From: Sneathiella glossodoripedis JCM 23214
GTDB lineage: Bacteria > Pseudomonadota > Alphaproteobacteria > Sneathiellales > Sneathiellaceae
Reading direction: 5' to 3'
Length of the DNA: 64,000 nt
Assembly (NCBI RefSeq): GCF_000616095.1
Contig: NZ_BAMS01000003.1
Location: 248,001 to 312,000, forward strand
Shown here: positions 28,488-37,252 of the stretch, one piece after another
How positions within the stretch are numbered: position 1 is the first letter of the stretch
How the letters are laid out: each line of letters starts with the position of its first letter
Program-made: the position numbers and the translations under genes
The notes under the pieces: model-generated
The model's input: the letters and a program-made list of their open reading frames with translations, nothing else
Database searches by the model: none
What the model was told of the DNA's origin: nothing

Positions 28488-29682
28488 TCCCTTCACAATG
28501 TGTGTCTTTGGTATTTGTCTTCTGGTGTTGCCGGTGAGAGCGGACGAGGTTCACGTTGTAATGGACGGCGACTGGGCGATCGCACCTTATGGTGACGACA
28601 GACGTCCTATCATTACCTATGTGCCTACTGGTACATTGCTCTACCGTGTTGATAAGTCTGAAACTTATAATGATGGTAATCAGTATGTACGCGCGGTGAC
28701 CCAGGATGGAATATCGCTTTCAATCATGCATGAGCGTGTCAGGCCACTGAGCATTTTTGGCAATCGGGATTTTATGCCCCATCAGGATTTCAACGCTTGT
28801 ATCAAATCCGGCTGCGAGCTCGGGAATGATGCCAGTTTTAAAATCACCGCAGGGCAGCCTTTTTCTCTGAAAGAGTCTGTTATCTACACGAATATCGGGA
28901 TACTAGATGAAAAAGTTGGCTTCCTGTCTGATGTCCGCCGCAAAGCGATGGTGGATGACGGAAAACTCACACAGATTGACGATACCTATCCGAAGTTTGA
29001 AATTATTCGCGAAAGCGCAGGGGCGCTGATTAATCGCTGTGCAGAGGACACATTCGCGCATAACGGAACCGATGAATTCTCGGAAGCTGAGGAGGCGTTG
29101 GCTGTCATTTACGGGGTATATGAAAAATCCGGATCAGACCTCACTTTTCGTGATGGCTTTGGCCAGGAGGGTATGCAGGTAGAGTTTAGGCTTTACACTG
29201 CAATCGCTTCAACGCGTGAAAACGGGAAAATTTCAGGGCGGATATATGCAGCGGCACTCAATATCCGGTGCGCAGAATTTGATCAGCCTAACTTTATTGA
29301 AAACGTTCGTATTGTGGAGTTGCCACTCACAACGGAAGCACCTGAAAATCTGTCAGATTATTTTACCTATCCTATTCCGGGAGAGAATACTGTGGCCTAT
29401 ATCCCGGCGGAGAGGAAGACCTTCTCCATTCTTTTAAAGCCATGGGGAACGCATGAGGGTCTTGCAGGTGAAAAAATTGCTCGCAACCGAACCTATATGT
29501 GGAGCGTAAATTCCGCGCAACAGCATTTTGATTTGCTGTCTCGTTTAACCGGCAAATTTCAAAAACGCTCCATTGCGAGTTTTTTCATTTCCGAGTTCAA
29601 TCGTAGTTGCCGGCGAATTCATCGTCTTGGGGGCGCGCGCGAAAGTGAGCTTTGCCTGCAAGGGCAGTATCTGGAAGATTAA
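28474..29682 (+). CDS. Hypothetical secreted protein paired with the membrane protein upstream
   Basis: The 402-residue protein has a signal peptide (MCVFGICLLVLPVRADE region; ATG 28498 is an alternative start). The N-terminal part, to about residue 95, has a small SH3-like beta pattern (GTLLYRV, YVRAV, ISLSIMHERVRPL). The rest, with eight or more cysteines (CIKSGCELG, INRCAED, NIRCAEF, SCRRI, SELCLQG), looks like a disulfide-stabilised periplasmic domain. No family is recognised. It overlaps the upstream membrane protein, suggesting a joint envelope function, and converges with dusA. Confidence 0.6.
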   Translation: MQKCNPFTMCVFGICLLVLPVRADEVHVVMDGDWAIAPYGDDRRPIITYVPTGTLLYRVDKSETYNDGNQYVRAVTQDGISLSIMHERVRPLSIFGNRDFMPHQDFNACIKSGCELGNDASFKITAGQPFSLKESVIYTNIGILDEKVGFLSDVRRKAMVDDGKLTQIDDTYPKFEIIRESAGALINRCAEDTFAHNGTDEFSEAEEALAVIYGVYEKSGSDLTFRDGFGQEGMQVEFRLYTAIASTRENGKISGRIYAAALNIRCAEFDQPNFIENVRIVELPLTTEAPENLSDYFTYPIPGENTVAYIPAERKTFSILLKPWGTHEGLAGEKIARNRTYMWSVNSAQQHFDLLSRLTGKFQKRSIASFFISEFNRSCRRIHRLGGARESELCLQGQYLED

Positions 29683-29686
29683 TCGC

Positions 29687-30653
29687 TTAGCGTACTTTTG
29701 CAGCAGCCTCTTTTAAAATGCTGGTGTCGGCGCCGTCCAGATGTGCGTTTTCAGAAATATGTCGCCGCCAGGCACGCGCGCCGGGTCGCCCCTGAAATAG
29801 CCCAAGCATATGCCGGGAAATGGCTTTCAGAGGAACTCCTTTTGCCATTTCGGAATCGATATAGGGCAAGATTTTTTCGACCACTTCTTTGCGCTCTGGC
29901 GCATCGTCTGAAACGCCGTAATAGCGCTGGTCAATTTGCGCCAGAAAATATGGATTCTGATAGCTTCGCGCCCAATCATAACGCCGTCTACAGCCTGCAG
30001 ATGGCTGTCTATTTCCTCAAGAGTTTGAATGCCACCATTTATAATGATCTCGAGTTCCGGAAAATCTTTCTTTAGCTGATAAACAACATCATATTTGAGC
30101 GGTGGAATGGTTCTGTTTTCTTTTGGGCTGAGCCCTGTAAGCCAGGCTTTGCGGGCATGAATGATGAAAGTCTCACAACCTTTGTCTTTAATGGTTTGAG
30201 TGAAATGGACAAGATGCTCGTAACTATCCAGATCATCAATGCCAATTCGGTTTTTGACGGTTACGGGCAGCGTCGTTGCATCTTTCATTGCAGCAACGCA
30301 ATCGGCTACCAATTCTGGCTCGGCCATCAGGCAGGCGCCAAACCGCCCATTTTGAACCCGGTCTGAAGGGCAGCTACATTCAGGTTAATTTCCTTGTATC
30401 CATACCCCTCAGCGATTTTAGCGCATTTGGCAAGGTCTTCCGGATTGCTGCCGCCCAGTTGTAATGCAACGGGTTGTTCATCTGAATGAAAGTTTAGATG
30501 CCGGGCTTCGTCACCAAAAAGAATTGCACCGGTTGTCACCATCTCTGTGTACAGCAGGGCTCGTGATGTGATCAGGCGCAGAAAATATCTGTCATGACGA
30601 TCAGTCCAATCCATCATGGGCGCAATACTTACGGTGCGGTTTAGTTTGGTCAC
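29687..30653 (-). pseudogene. dusA: tRNA-dihydrouridine synthase A, two apparent -1 frameshifts
   Basis: FMN enzyme reducing uridines in the tRNA D-loop. Part 1 (GTG 30653, GAGG site) encodes [23 protein letters not shown] to KEINLNV. One added base near 30374 continues [17 protein letters not shown], containing the catalytic Cys, then [12 protein letters not shown] and [11 protein letters not shown] second added base near 29962 continues [16 protein letters not shown] to the end. Restored length is about 322 residues, normal for DusA. The gene's 5' end is the recombination site of the island upstream (30654-34406). Two breaks in one gene could be true decay, but similar breaks throughout the window favour sequence error. 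Confidence 0.85.
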
Positions 30654-30667
30654 ATCTACCTCTGTTT
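30610..30667. repeat. dusA attachment-site repeat, copy A (start of dusA)
   Basis: These 58 bases, covering the first 14 codons of dusA and its ribosome site, recur exactly and in the same orientation at 34349-34406. Direct repeats of the dusA 5' end are the hallmark of prophages and genomic islands whose integrases target dusA: the element's own end restores the gene start and displaces the old one. Confidence 0.8.
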
Positions 30668-31019
30668 CATTTCGTAGTTTAGATATATAATTCCACGCAG
30701 AAAACCAAGGGAAAATCTGTAGCTTAACGCCGCTACTAGGCATTCAGGCTTTCTCACTAGGTCAGAACAAAAATAATTGGAGGAACTTCGTAATTACATT
30801 CTCTAGTTTTTGGTCCTTTAATTCTATGAGGATGTGTCCAGTAGGGAATTCTACCGTATGGTGAGGTTTTAGCAAAGACACAAACTACACCGCATATTTG
30901 TCAATATTTGATGGATCAGACGATTGAAGAAAATAGTGTTTCAAGAAATTCAGAGAATTTGTATAATCCTCTAAGTTGTAAGGGATGCAAGAAAAATGTT
31001 GATTAGGTAGGGGGAAGTT
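30654..31019. other. AT-rich left end of island, no gene seen
   Basis: This 366-base stretch between the dusA start and the first island gene holds the promoter side of dusA. I find no credible coding frame, RNA gene or long repeat in it. Confidence 0.5.
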
Positions 31020-31523
31020 GTGTCGCAACAGAATGAAGTGATTGAAACAGAAAATAGTGCTGATTTTTCTTCGGAATACTCAAGAGAGCGGCTTTTTAGG
31101 CTATTTGTTGGTCCGAATGCAGAGATTTTTTTACAATTAAACAACGACCTAAACGCGAACAAAAAACCTAAATCGTACAATTGGGTTGCTTTTTTCTTTC
31201 CAATACCATGGCTATTTTATCGAAAAATGTACTTATGGGGCTTAGCTATTTTACTGGTTCCGGTAATTTTATATACAGTATTTCCGGATCTACCGGATGC
31301 CAGTATTGCTATTGGAGTTGTGTTTCTTCTGCTTGGAAATCAGTTTTACGTTGAGAGCGCCAACAAAAAAATAAAAAAAATCGAGGCATTGGGGCTCTCT
31401 CCAGAGGAGCGCGATGAGCGTATTCGCAGTACGGGTGGAGTGTCAAAGACAGGAGCAATTTTTGGCGGCATAATAATGCTATCATTGATTGCTATAGTTG
31501 TTTTAAACTATTCTGCAAGATAA
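31020..31523 (+). CDS. DUF2628-like membrane protein
   Basis: The 167-residue protein starts at a GTG with a GGGGGA site. About 60 polar residues are followed by a KSYNWVAFFFPIPWLFYRKMY segment (key residues NWVAFFFPIPW and FYRKMY), typical of DUF2628/DUF805-like proteins. Two membrane helices (LAILLVPVILYTVF; SIAIGVVFLLLGNQFYV), a charged loop and a last helix (GGIIMLSLIAIVVLNY) come next. The biochemical role of the family is unknown. Seven bases separate it from the PrsW-like gene, so they form a two-gene island operon. Confidence 0.65.
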   Translation: MSQQNEVIETENSADFSSEYSRERLFRLFVGPNAEIFLQLNNDLNANKKPKSYNWVAFFFPIPWLFYRKMYLWGLAILLVPVILYTVFPDLPDASIAIGVVFLLLGNQFYVESANKKIKKIEALGLSPEERDERIRSTGGVSKTGAIFGGIIMLSLIAIVVLNYSAR

Positions 31524-31530
31524 CTCATCA

Positions 31531-32550
31531 ATGGACGAAATCCCGCTTAGAACACTTTCATTTTTTGCTGCAATTGTTCCGCCTGTTATCGTGCTTGTAT
31601 ATTTTTTGACTGCTGCCAGAATCAAAGTTACTGGCGATAAAATATGGGAGGGCTTTGGATTTGGCGCCTGTGCAGCCTTTCCTGTTGTTGTTGTAGTGCA
31701 GATTTATGAGAAGTCTTTTGGCTATGGTGATGGTTTTTTTGAAAGCAGTCTCAATCATGCCTTTTTTGGTGCTGCAATTCCAGAAGAGACGTTCAAACTT
31801 ATAGCACTATTAACCTTAATTAGTGGCCAGCTTCACACTCTGAAACCCAGCCAGACATTTACACTGAGCATTGCCGTTGCGTGTGGCTTTGCTTGTCTAG
31901 AGAATATTTTCTACGTCGTAGACAGTGACAATTGGCATTTTGTTGCACTATTGCGGAGCATAAGTGCAGTCCCGGGGCATGCTTTTGTTGGCGCTCTTAT
32001 GGGTTTCTTCGCTGCGAAAGCTACCAAAGGTCGAAATAAGATCATTTACTGGGCGTTAGCCGCTATCGTGCCAATCCTGTTACACGGATTATATGATTTT
32101 CCAATTTTTGTTATTTCAAATTTTGATCAGGTGGTTGATGGGCCTCCGACAGAAATTGCCTGGTTCTTTGTTCTTATGTTTATTCTTGTTGTCATCATTG
32201 AGGGCTTATTTGCGCATATTAGTCTTTGCCATATTCTCAAAAATTCAACCCCTCAAAGAAGAGGCACAATTATAGAACAGCAAACAGTATTCTACTTGAG
32301 ATGGCTTCATAATGTTGCGGAACATTCATTTCTGTGGGTATTTATGGGGGTTATAAGCTTTTCTGTGGCTGTCATTTTTTTACTTGGCGTAGATATCGAG
32401 CACGTAATCTCGCGTTCATTCTATAAAGATAGTAAATACGTTCTTGTACTTGGCTTTGCTTGCTTCGCAATGCTTCACGCCTTCACTTTTGTTGGCCTTG
32501 CAATTGTTTTAAGAAGCAGAAAGAAGGGCATTACCGCTAACTTTGTATAG
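31531..32550 (+). CDS. PrsW-family intramembrane metalloprotease
   Basis: The 339-residue polytopic membrane protein has the PrsW/CAAX-protease-like motifs: PEETFK (residues 84-89, EExxK), ACLENIFYV (ExxxN type), an ISAVPGHAFVGALMGFF segment with His, and LLHGLYDFP with His and Asp. In Bacillus, PrsW performs the first cut of an anti-sigma factor; other family members have unknown substrates. About eight hydrophobic helices are seen. It follows the DUF2628-like gene closely. Its location inside the dusA-bounded island suggests accessory function. Confidence 0.8.
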   Translation: MDEIPLRTLSFFAAIVPPVIVLVYFLTAARIKVTGDKIWEGFGFGACAAFPVVVVVQIYEKSFGYGDGFFESSLNHAFFGAAIPEETFKLIALLTLISGQLHTLKPSQTFTLSIAVACGFACLENIFYVVDSDNWHFVALLRSISAVPGHAFVGALMGFFAAKATKGRNKIIYWALAAIVPILLHGLYDFPIFVISNFDQVVDGPPTEIAWFFVLMFILVVIIEGLFAHISLCHILKNSTPQRRGTIIEQQTVFYLRWLHNVAEHSFLWVFMGVISFSVAVIFLLGVDIEHVISRSFYKDSKYVLVLGFACFAMLHAFTFVGLAIVLRSRKKGITANFV

Positions 32551-33486
32551 CAGACCTCAACTGTTGTACCGCTTGATGGGCAAAACAAAGTGTTTTCGCT
32601 AATTATTATCCTTTCTAAAATTAGTAATACCGGTCTTAAGTAGTTAATAATCAGTCAGTTGTTGTTAGCATCGATAATTTAATTGGCGCTAAAAGAGTGC
32701 CGAAAAATACAATTGATTTAATCGGTTATGTCTGAAGTCCGCCCAATCCTTTATGAGGACTAATAGTTGCGGTACGGTTGAATTTGGTCACGGTTTCCTT
32801 GGTTTCTTTTTACGGCCGAAAAATAGAATTTTAGGCAAAAATCAACGAGATATATAAAGCGCTGATTTAGGAATGGCCTGAGTTTCAGTCATAAAATTCC
32901 GCTGTTTCGCTATATTAGTACCGCTTAAGGAGCTTTTAAATCAAAATTATTTATTGGATTGTTATGCCCGTTAGGTGGAGAAGGTCGGCCCCGATGAAGC
33001 CGCTGTTTGCCCGTTTATCTGCGTAGAGGTTAACAAAAGTGAATTGGCTCGTTTGCAGAACGTAATCCTTTAGCTTAAGCACCGGTGGGATGGTACTTCG
33101 CTTGGTTGGATCAACCCGTCCATATGGGTGAATTGGCCTTGATTTTTTAAAACATCGATAATCCGCTAGTCTGGATTGCCTTTTTCCGGAAAAATGGTTT
33201 AAGCTACTTAAGGCTCTCAATAGTTATGTTTGGTGTCTGAGGCAGTTTAAAATATCTGTTATTACTTTTGCGTTTGGAATGTTCGCTGAAATGAGAGAAC
33301 TCGATTGTACTAATCCCTAATAAGTCACAGTGCCAAATTAATTCTCTTTGTATTCAGGTGTCGCTGCATATCTGATTGAATTTTTTCACTTTGGTTGGAG
33401 GAAAATTAAGGTAGTGCTTGTGTTTGATGTTAAATCTATTAACGGTGGCTCTCAATTTAATTAAATAGACAACTAGAAAAGTATTT
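32551..33486. other. AT-rich non-coding stretch with dusA fragment
   Basis: These 936 bases have stops in all frames at short intervals, apart from one 89-codon minus frame (32951-33220) with no recognisable motif. The only interpretable content is the decayed dusA start at 32726-32791. It is probably the junction of two inserted elements or the remains of lost island genes. Confidence 0.5.
32726..32791 (-). repeat. Diverged third copy of the dusA 5' end (copy C)
   Basis: Read on the minus strand from GTG 32791, it gives V-T-K-F-N-R-T-A-T-I-S-P, closely matching dusA's [12 protein letters not shown]. Over the 33 bases ending at the GTG, 25 match copy A. It then loses frame by one base but still matches the DNA for the MMDW codons. 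All three copies have the same orientation. It is best read as the attachment-site remnant of an older, tandemly inserted element. Confidence 0.65.
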
Positions 33487-34110
33487 ATGTCAAAAAAAAT
33501 AACTAAATTTTACTCGAAAAATAATGTTTCCTACACCAAAAAAGGTGATACTGAAGTTATTGTTTTGCCGCTACCAAAGCACCCAATAAACGCAATATTG
33601 CTAGCAATTTATAGCATTTTAATGCTCTCTATGAATTTACTTTTTCAGTCACTGTTCAATGCTCAGCTAACGAATATTCAAAACATATACCACTTTATGA
33701 TCTCATCAGCCGTTTATATGTTTCTGGTTGTCTTAGCGGCCTTTCCTCTGTTTTTGCTTTATTTAATACTTAGGCCCAAGCATCAGGAGCGAATTCACCT
33801 CACACCAATGGAAATCAGCATTGATAGTGGGGCCTTAGCTTTAAGGCCTACAGTTGACATTAATGATTTTATTGAGCAGGTAAAAAATAGTCCTCGAAGG
33901 CAATTCACGGTTAGTGCAAATCTGGTGCTTCGAACCCTTCTAATTCGGTATGGCCGACAAAGTTACCTGCAAGTCATGGATGGTTCAAAATATAAAAACA
34001 TTGCTCGAGGTCCCTCAAACGAGGTTCGAGAGTTTCTCTTTCATCATATTGTGCATTATTATGAAAAGGTTGCTACTGATAAAAAAAATCAGCCATCCAG
34101 CAACTTGTAA
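33487..34110 (+). CDS. Hypothetical two-helix membrane protein (island cargo)
   Basis: The 207-residue protein has a basic N-terminus (MSKKITKFYSKNN). Two membrane helices follow (AILLAIYSILMLSMNLLF; VYMFLVVLAAFPLFLLYLIL) at about 37-55 and 78-98. A soluble C-terminal domain of about 105 residues shows mixed alpha/beta sequence and a Lys-rich tail. I do not recognise a family. Codons are AT-rich relative to the flanking housekeeping genes, consistent with acquisition. Confidence 0.6.
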   Translation: MSKKITKFYSKNNVSYTKKGDTEVIVLPLPKHPINAILLAIYSILMLSMNLLFQSLFNAQLTNIQNIYHFMISSAVYMFLVVLAAFPLFLLYLILRPKHQERIHLTPMEISIDSGALALRPTVDINDFIEQVKNSPRRQFTVSANLVLRTLLIRYGRQSYLQVMDGSKYKNIARGPSNEVREFLFHHIVHYYEKVATDKKNQPSSNL

Positions 34111-34522
34111 TACTTGATGTTAGGATATGTTGGGGATAAATTTACTATATATGGTTGATTTTTTTATAATATAAAACACGTATAAAGATTGAATTTTTGA
34201 CCCATATCGCAATTGTTTGAATTGCTTTAGGAACGCAGTCAATTTCTTTACACGGTTATATTCATTGCGTAAAAAGTTATTGGCATTAAATACTTACCAA
34301 GAAAAAAATTAACAACTAAATCAAGTAGCTGAGAAAAAATCCGTCCAGTCCATCATGGGCGCAATACTTACGGTGCGGTTTAGTTTGGTCACATCTACCT
34401 CTGTTTTCAGTTCTGCCTTCCATATAGGCAAATGATCATATAACGAAAGAGAAAATGTTGTCTTAATGGGATTATAATACAGGTGCAAGAGCTGAAAATT
34501 GCGCTGCAGGTCAATTCATTAC
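34111..34522. other. AT-rich right end of island and dusA upstream remnant
   Basis: This 412-base stretch contains no gene. It holds the distal dusA repeat at 34349-34406 and, to its right, what is probably the original upstream region of dusA next to azlD. Confidence 0.5.
34349..34406. repeat. dusA attachment-site repeat, copy B (displaced dusA start)
   Basis: Identical over 58 bases to 30610-30667. On the minus strand it encodes [14 protein letters not shown], continues D-W-T-D with synonymous third-base differences from copy A (GAC for GAT, ACG for ACT), and then runs into a stop after five more codons. This is what is left of the pre-insertion dusA start. Confidence 0.8.
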
Positions 34523-34828
34523 TTACCAGCCTTGGGAGCCCATAAAATTCAGCAGCGCAAAGACTGCCACACCGCCGCACATGGTCCAGATTACGTGATT
34601 ACTGAGCCATGCGATTGCAAGTGCAGCGCCAGCGGCGATCCAAGTTGTAAGCCCTTGACCAGTTAGTGATGCAGCAACAAGAGAGATGATAATCAGGCCG
34701 GGGATCTCTTCCAGTATCCAGGCATGCTTGGACGCTTTGATCGTGTCTCCGGCGACCAACCCCAGAATACGGATTGAGAAAGCCGCTGCTGCTAGGACAA
34801 ATATCAATACCCAAAAATCGGTACTCAT
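34523..34828 (-). CDS. azlD: AzlD-family branched-chain amino-acid export subunit
   Basis: The 101-residue membrane protein has three to four helices: FWVLIFVLAAAAFSIRILGLV, PGLIIISLVAASLTG, WIAAGAALAIAWLSN and GGVAVFALLNF. It matches the small AzlD/BrnE subunit. Together with AzlC it exports branched-chain amino acids or analogues. Its ATG overlaps the azlC stop by 4 bases, and the divergent Lrp-type regulator is the likely controller. Confidence 0.85.
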   Translation of the reverse strand: MSTDFWVLIFVLAAAAFSIRILGLVAGDTIKASKHAWILEEIPGLIIISLVAASLTGQGLTTWIAAGAALAIAWLSNHVIWTMCGGVAVFALLNFMGSQGW

Positions 34829-35501
34829 TGATGGTTACTCCTGCGTCTTAACACTGCGATGCAGGCAAGGCCAGCTAGTGTCCCTGCAACAATTGCATAG
34901 GCTTTTGCCAAGCCCAGTAATACAAAGATCATGGTAATAAAGAAGCTGATCAACCAAGGAAACAGTCTGGAATGCCCACTCCATAACCCTCTTGCCATGC
35001 AATAAATGCCGCTGTGAAGGCAAATCCGAGGCCAAACTCTTCTAAATTGGGGAGGTTGGATCCAACAATCGCCCCAAATGAGGTTGAGAGGGTCCACACA
35101 CTGATCATGACAATGCCGGAGCCAATAAGGAAGGGGGCGCCAATAGTGGGGTTTTTGGCACGTTCCGACATGGTCAACGCCCAATTTTCATCGCCTGTGA
35201 TATGAATTGCCAGTAATTTAAACCGAAGCGGCAATCCGTCCAGTATGTCCGACAATGAAGCAACAATACCTATGTATCGCAGGTTTAATGCGGCACTGGC
35301 GAGGGCGGCACCAATCACAGCGGGACTGGCAGCGAATTGCTCAACCGCAACAATTTGCGATGAGCCGGCGTGAACGAGGGAGCTCATTAGTGCCACTCCC
35401 CACCATGGAAAACCAACTTGCGCGGCTAACAAACCGAAGGCAAAGCCATATATGGCTGCACCTGCTGCAAGAGGTAAGATTGTTATCATTCCTTGTTTCA
35501 T
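34825..35501 (-). pseudogene. azlC: AzlC-family branched-chain amino-acid exporter, one apparent -1 frameshift
   Basis: Large membrane subunit of the AzlCD exporter. The first frame (ATG 35501) gives GMITILPLAAGAAIYGFAFGLLA, the SLVHAGSSQ stretch, ALNLRYIGIV and GDENWALT, typical AzlC signatures. Near 34998 the frame breaks; one added base continues FIAMARGLWSGHSRLFPWLI and the last helices to the stop at 34825. Restored length is about 225 residues, normal for AzlC. It is coupled with azlD downstream. Confidence 0.85.
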
Positions 35502-35597
35502 AGGCCTCACAATATCTAAAAAATGTGATGTAAAAAATGCAAATAAAGGATAAAAATTGATTTGTTTGTGTCTAACAGGAAGAAATATTGATAAAAT

Positions 35598-36056
35598 ATG
35601 ATCATGGATATTAGTGATTTGAAATTGCTGTCTCTACTGCAGCAGAATGCGAAAACCTCAATTCAGGAAATGGCGGCACATATCAGTGCCTCTACCGCTT
35701 CTGTACAAAGACGGTTGAAGTCACTTCGCGAAAGTGGGGTGATTAAAAAAGAAGCCGCAATTCTGGATCAGAAGAAGTTGGGCTTTGGCATTACCGCGAT
35801 TGTCTCGGTGGAGTTGGAGAGGGATCGTCTGGATCAGATCAACGCATTCAAGCAAAAAGCAAAACAGGATGGGCAGGTGACAAATTTCTACTGCATTGCC
35901 GGTGATGCTGATTTTGTCATGATTGTGGTAGCGAAGGATATTGCAGACTATGAAAAATTTACGCACCGCTTTTTCTTCGCAGATAAAAATGTCCGAAAGT
36001 TTCGAACATCTATTGTTGTATCTACGGAGAAGGCCACTTTGGACCTTCCCCTGTAG
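35598..36056 (+). CDS. Lrp/AsnC-family transcriptional regulator
   Basis: The 152-residue regulator has an N-terminal HTH (DLKLLSLLQQNAKTSIQEMAAHI, where the recognition helix follows with SASTASVQRRLKSL) and a C-terminal RAM ligand domain (ITAIVSVELERDRL; CIAGDADFVMIVVAKDIADYEKF). Lrp proteins sense amino acids. It is divergent from azlCD with 96 bases between, so control of branched-chain amino-acid export by this protein is a reasonable inference. It could start two codons later at the second ATG. Confidence 0.88.
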   Translation: MIMDISDLKLLSLLQQNAKTSIQEMAAHISASTASVQRRLKSLRESGVIKKEAAILDQKKLGFGITAIVSVELERDRLDQINAFKQKAKQDGQVTNFYCIAGDADFVMIVVAKDIADYEKFTHRFFFADKNVRKFRTSIVVSTEKATLDLPL

Positions 36057-36083
36057 AACCTAGATTTTATTGGGGCCTTATAG

Positions 36084-37232
36084 TTAGAATTCCAGTGAAT
36101 AGCTAAGCATTGCGCCCAGTCTGTGGTTTTCTTCACCTTCAACATCCTGATATTTATATCCACCGCCGAGCGAGATGCCGTTCTGAAAACGGTATTCCAA
36201 TGACGCCTGAAACACCTTGCCGTCAATCGCCTCATCAGCTTCTTCAGGATTGTCATTGCCGATATGGGTAAAAGTCGAACCTGCAACCCATTGATCATAA
36301 GTGAGCTCCGCACCCACTGTTTTATAGGTGCGATCATGCGGTGCTTCACCGTTGAGGTGGTTGATATGCACGATCTCACCCAAAACGCGGCCTTTCAGGT
36401 CTGATGTGAAGACATGCTCATATTGCCCCGATATGCTGAACCGGGTTTCATCTTCTTCATCCCCTTCACCCGCGGCCTGGTGGGCGAACCCGATACGGTA
36501 AGACAGTCCTTCGGGGATATCACTATTTAGAGAATAAAAATCCCTGCCACCTAACGAAATTGCAATCGATGAGAAATCTTCTGTATTGGCAACGCCGCCA
36601 TCCTCTTCTTTTGTCTGGCCTCGCTCATGTAGAACCGAGTTACTTAAGAAGGTCGTGTCGGAGAAGAAAGTGCTCACATCAAGGCGGTGCTTGCCGTAAT
36701 CTCCAGCATTTAGCTGACCATAGCCACCAAAACCGATTTTTTCCCGAACTGTATATTCATCAACAATTTGATAGCCGTAGATACCGGGCATAGCATGCTG
36801 ATCAAGGCTGATTACGGGGTCAAACTTACCTGCGTACAGGCCAAAGCTTTTTCGATCGTAATTGACTGTGAGTGAACGAACGAAGAGAGGAGTATCCTCA
36901 AAATATCGATTGTTACCATCAAGTTCAGAGCCACCTCCATGATGGTCATGGCCGCCAGGCTCTCCTTCCAGTTCCAGATTGGTGTTGAATGATAGTCCAT
37001 TCTCAAAACCATACCCGAGCTCAAGGTGGGAGTGGGTATATGCTTCGTTTATCTCTTCATCTGATTCTTCTGCGTCATAGACATGATCGAAAAGAACTTT
37101 AGCATGCAGATGTCCGTAAAAGCCTGTCCCTTGGTGTCCGTGCTGGTGATCATGGTCATGATCATCAGCTGCCATTGCATTCCATGAGCCTAGCGCCAGA
37201 ACAAGCGAAGGAAGTACGCGAATTATTCTCAT
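36084..37232 (-). CDS. His-rich outer-membrane porin-like protein, likely zinc-linked
   Basis: The 382-residue protein has a signal peptide (MRIIRVLPSLVLALGSWNAMA), then a histidine/aspartate-rich mature N-terminus (DDHDHDHQHGHQG) and a second metal-binding-like loop (GGHDHHGGGSE). The rest is alternating beta-strand sequence ending in YSLEF, a C-terminal Phe typical of outer-membrane barrels. The divergent neighbour is znuA, and a Zur-like palindrome lies between them. It therefore probably helps zinc across the outer membrane under zinc limitation; transport itself is inference. Length fits a 16-strand-type porin. Confidence 0.75.
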   Translation of the reverse strand: MRIIRVLPSLVLALGSWNAMAADDHDHDHQHGHQGTGFYGHLHAKVLFDHVYDAEESDEEINEAYTHSHLELGYGFENGLSFNTNLELEGEPGGHDHHGGGSELDGNNRYFEDTPLFVRSLTVNYDRKSFGLYAGKFDPVISLDQHAMPGIYGYQIVDEYTVREKIGFGGYGQLNAGDYGKHRLDVSTFFSDTTFLSNSVLHERGQTKEEDGGVANTEDFSSIAISLGGRDFYSLNSDIPEGLSYRIGFAHQAAGEGDEEDETRFSISGQYEHVFTSDLKGRVLGEIVHINHLNGEAPHDRTYKTVGAELTYDQWVAGSTFTHIGNDNPEEADEAIDGKVFQASLEYRFQNGISLGGGYKYQDVEGEENHRLGAMLSYSLEF

Positions 37233-37252
37233 TTGTGGTAGCTTTCAGTTTT

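Larger units (their letters stand above)
30610..34406. mobile_element. dusA-integrated genomic island or tandem island remnants
   Basis: The segment is bounded by the exact 58-bp dusA 5'-end duplication (30610-30667 and 34349-34406), is visibly more AT-rich than its surroundings, and holds a third, diverged dusA start at 32726-32791. Cargo comprises a DUF2628-like membrane protein, a PrsW-type membrane protease and an unknown membrane protein. No integrase, relaxase or phage structural gene is recognisable, so it is a degenerate or non-autonomous element. Beyond copy B dusA does not continue, because the functional gene lies on the copy A side. Confidence 0.7.

Noticed and set aside
29687-29884. 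Short minus-strand frame at the dusA 3' end as its own gene
   Set aside because: Its sequence is the conserved C-terminal part of DusA and joins the upstream frame after one added base.
32951-33220. 89-codon minus frame in the island gap
   Set aside because: No motif, no ribosome site and surrounded by stop-rich DNA; could be a decayed fragment but cannot be supported as a gene or integrase remnant.
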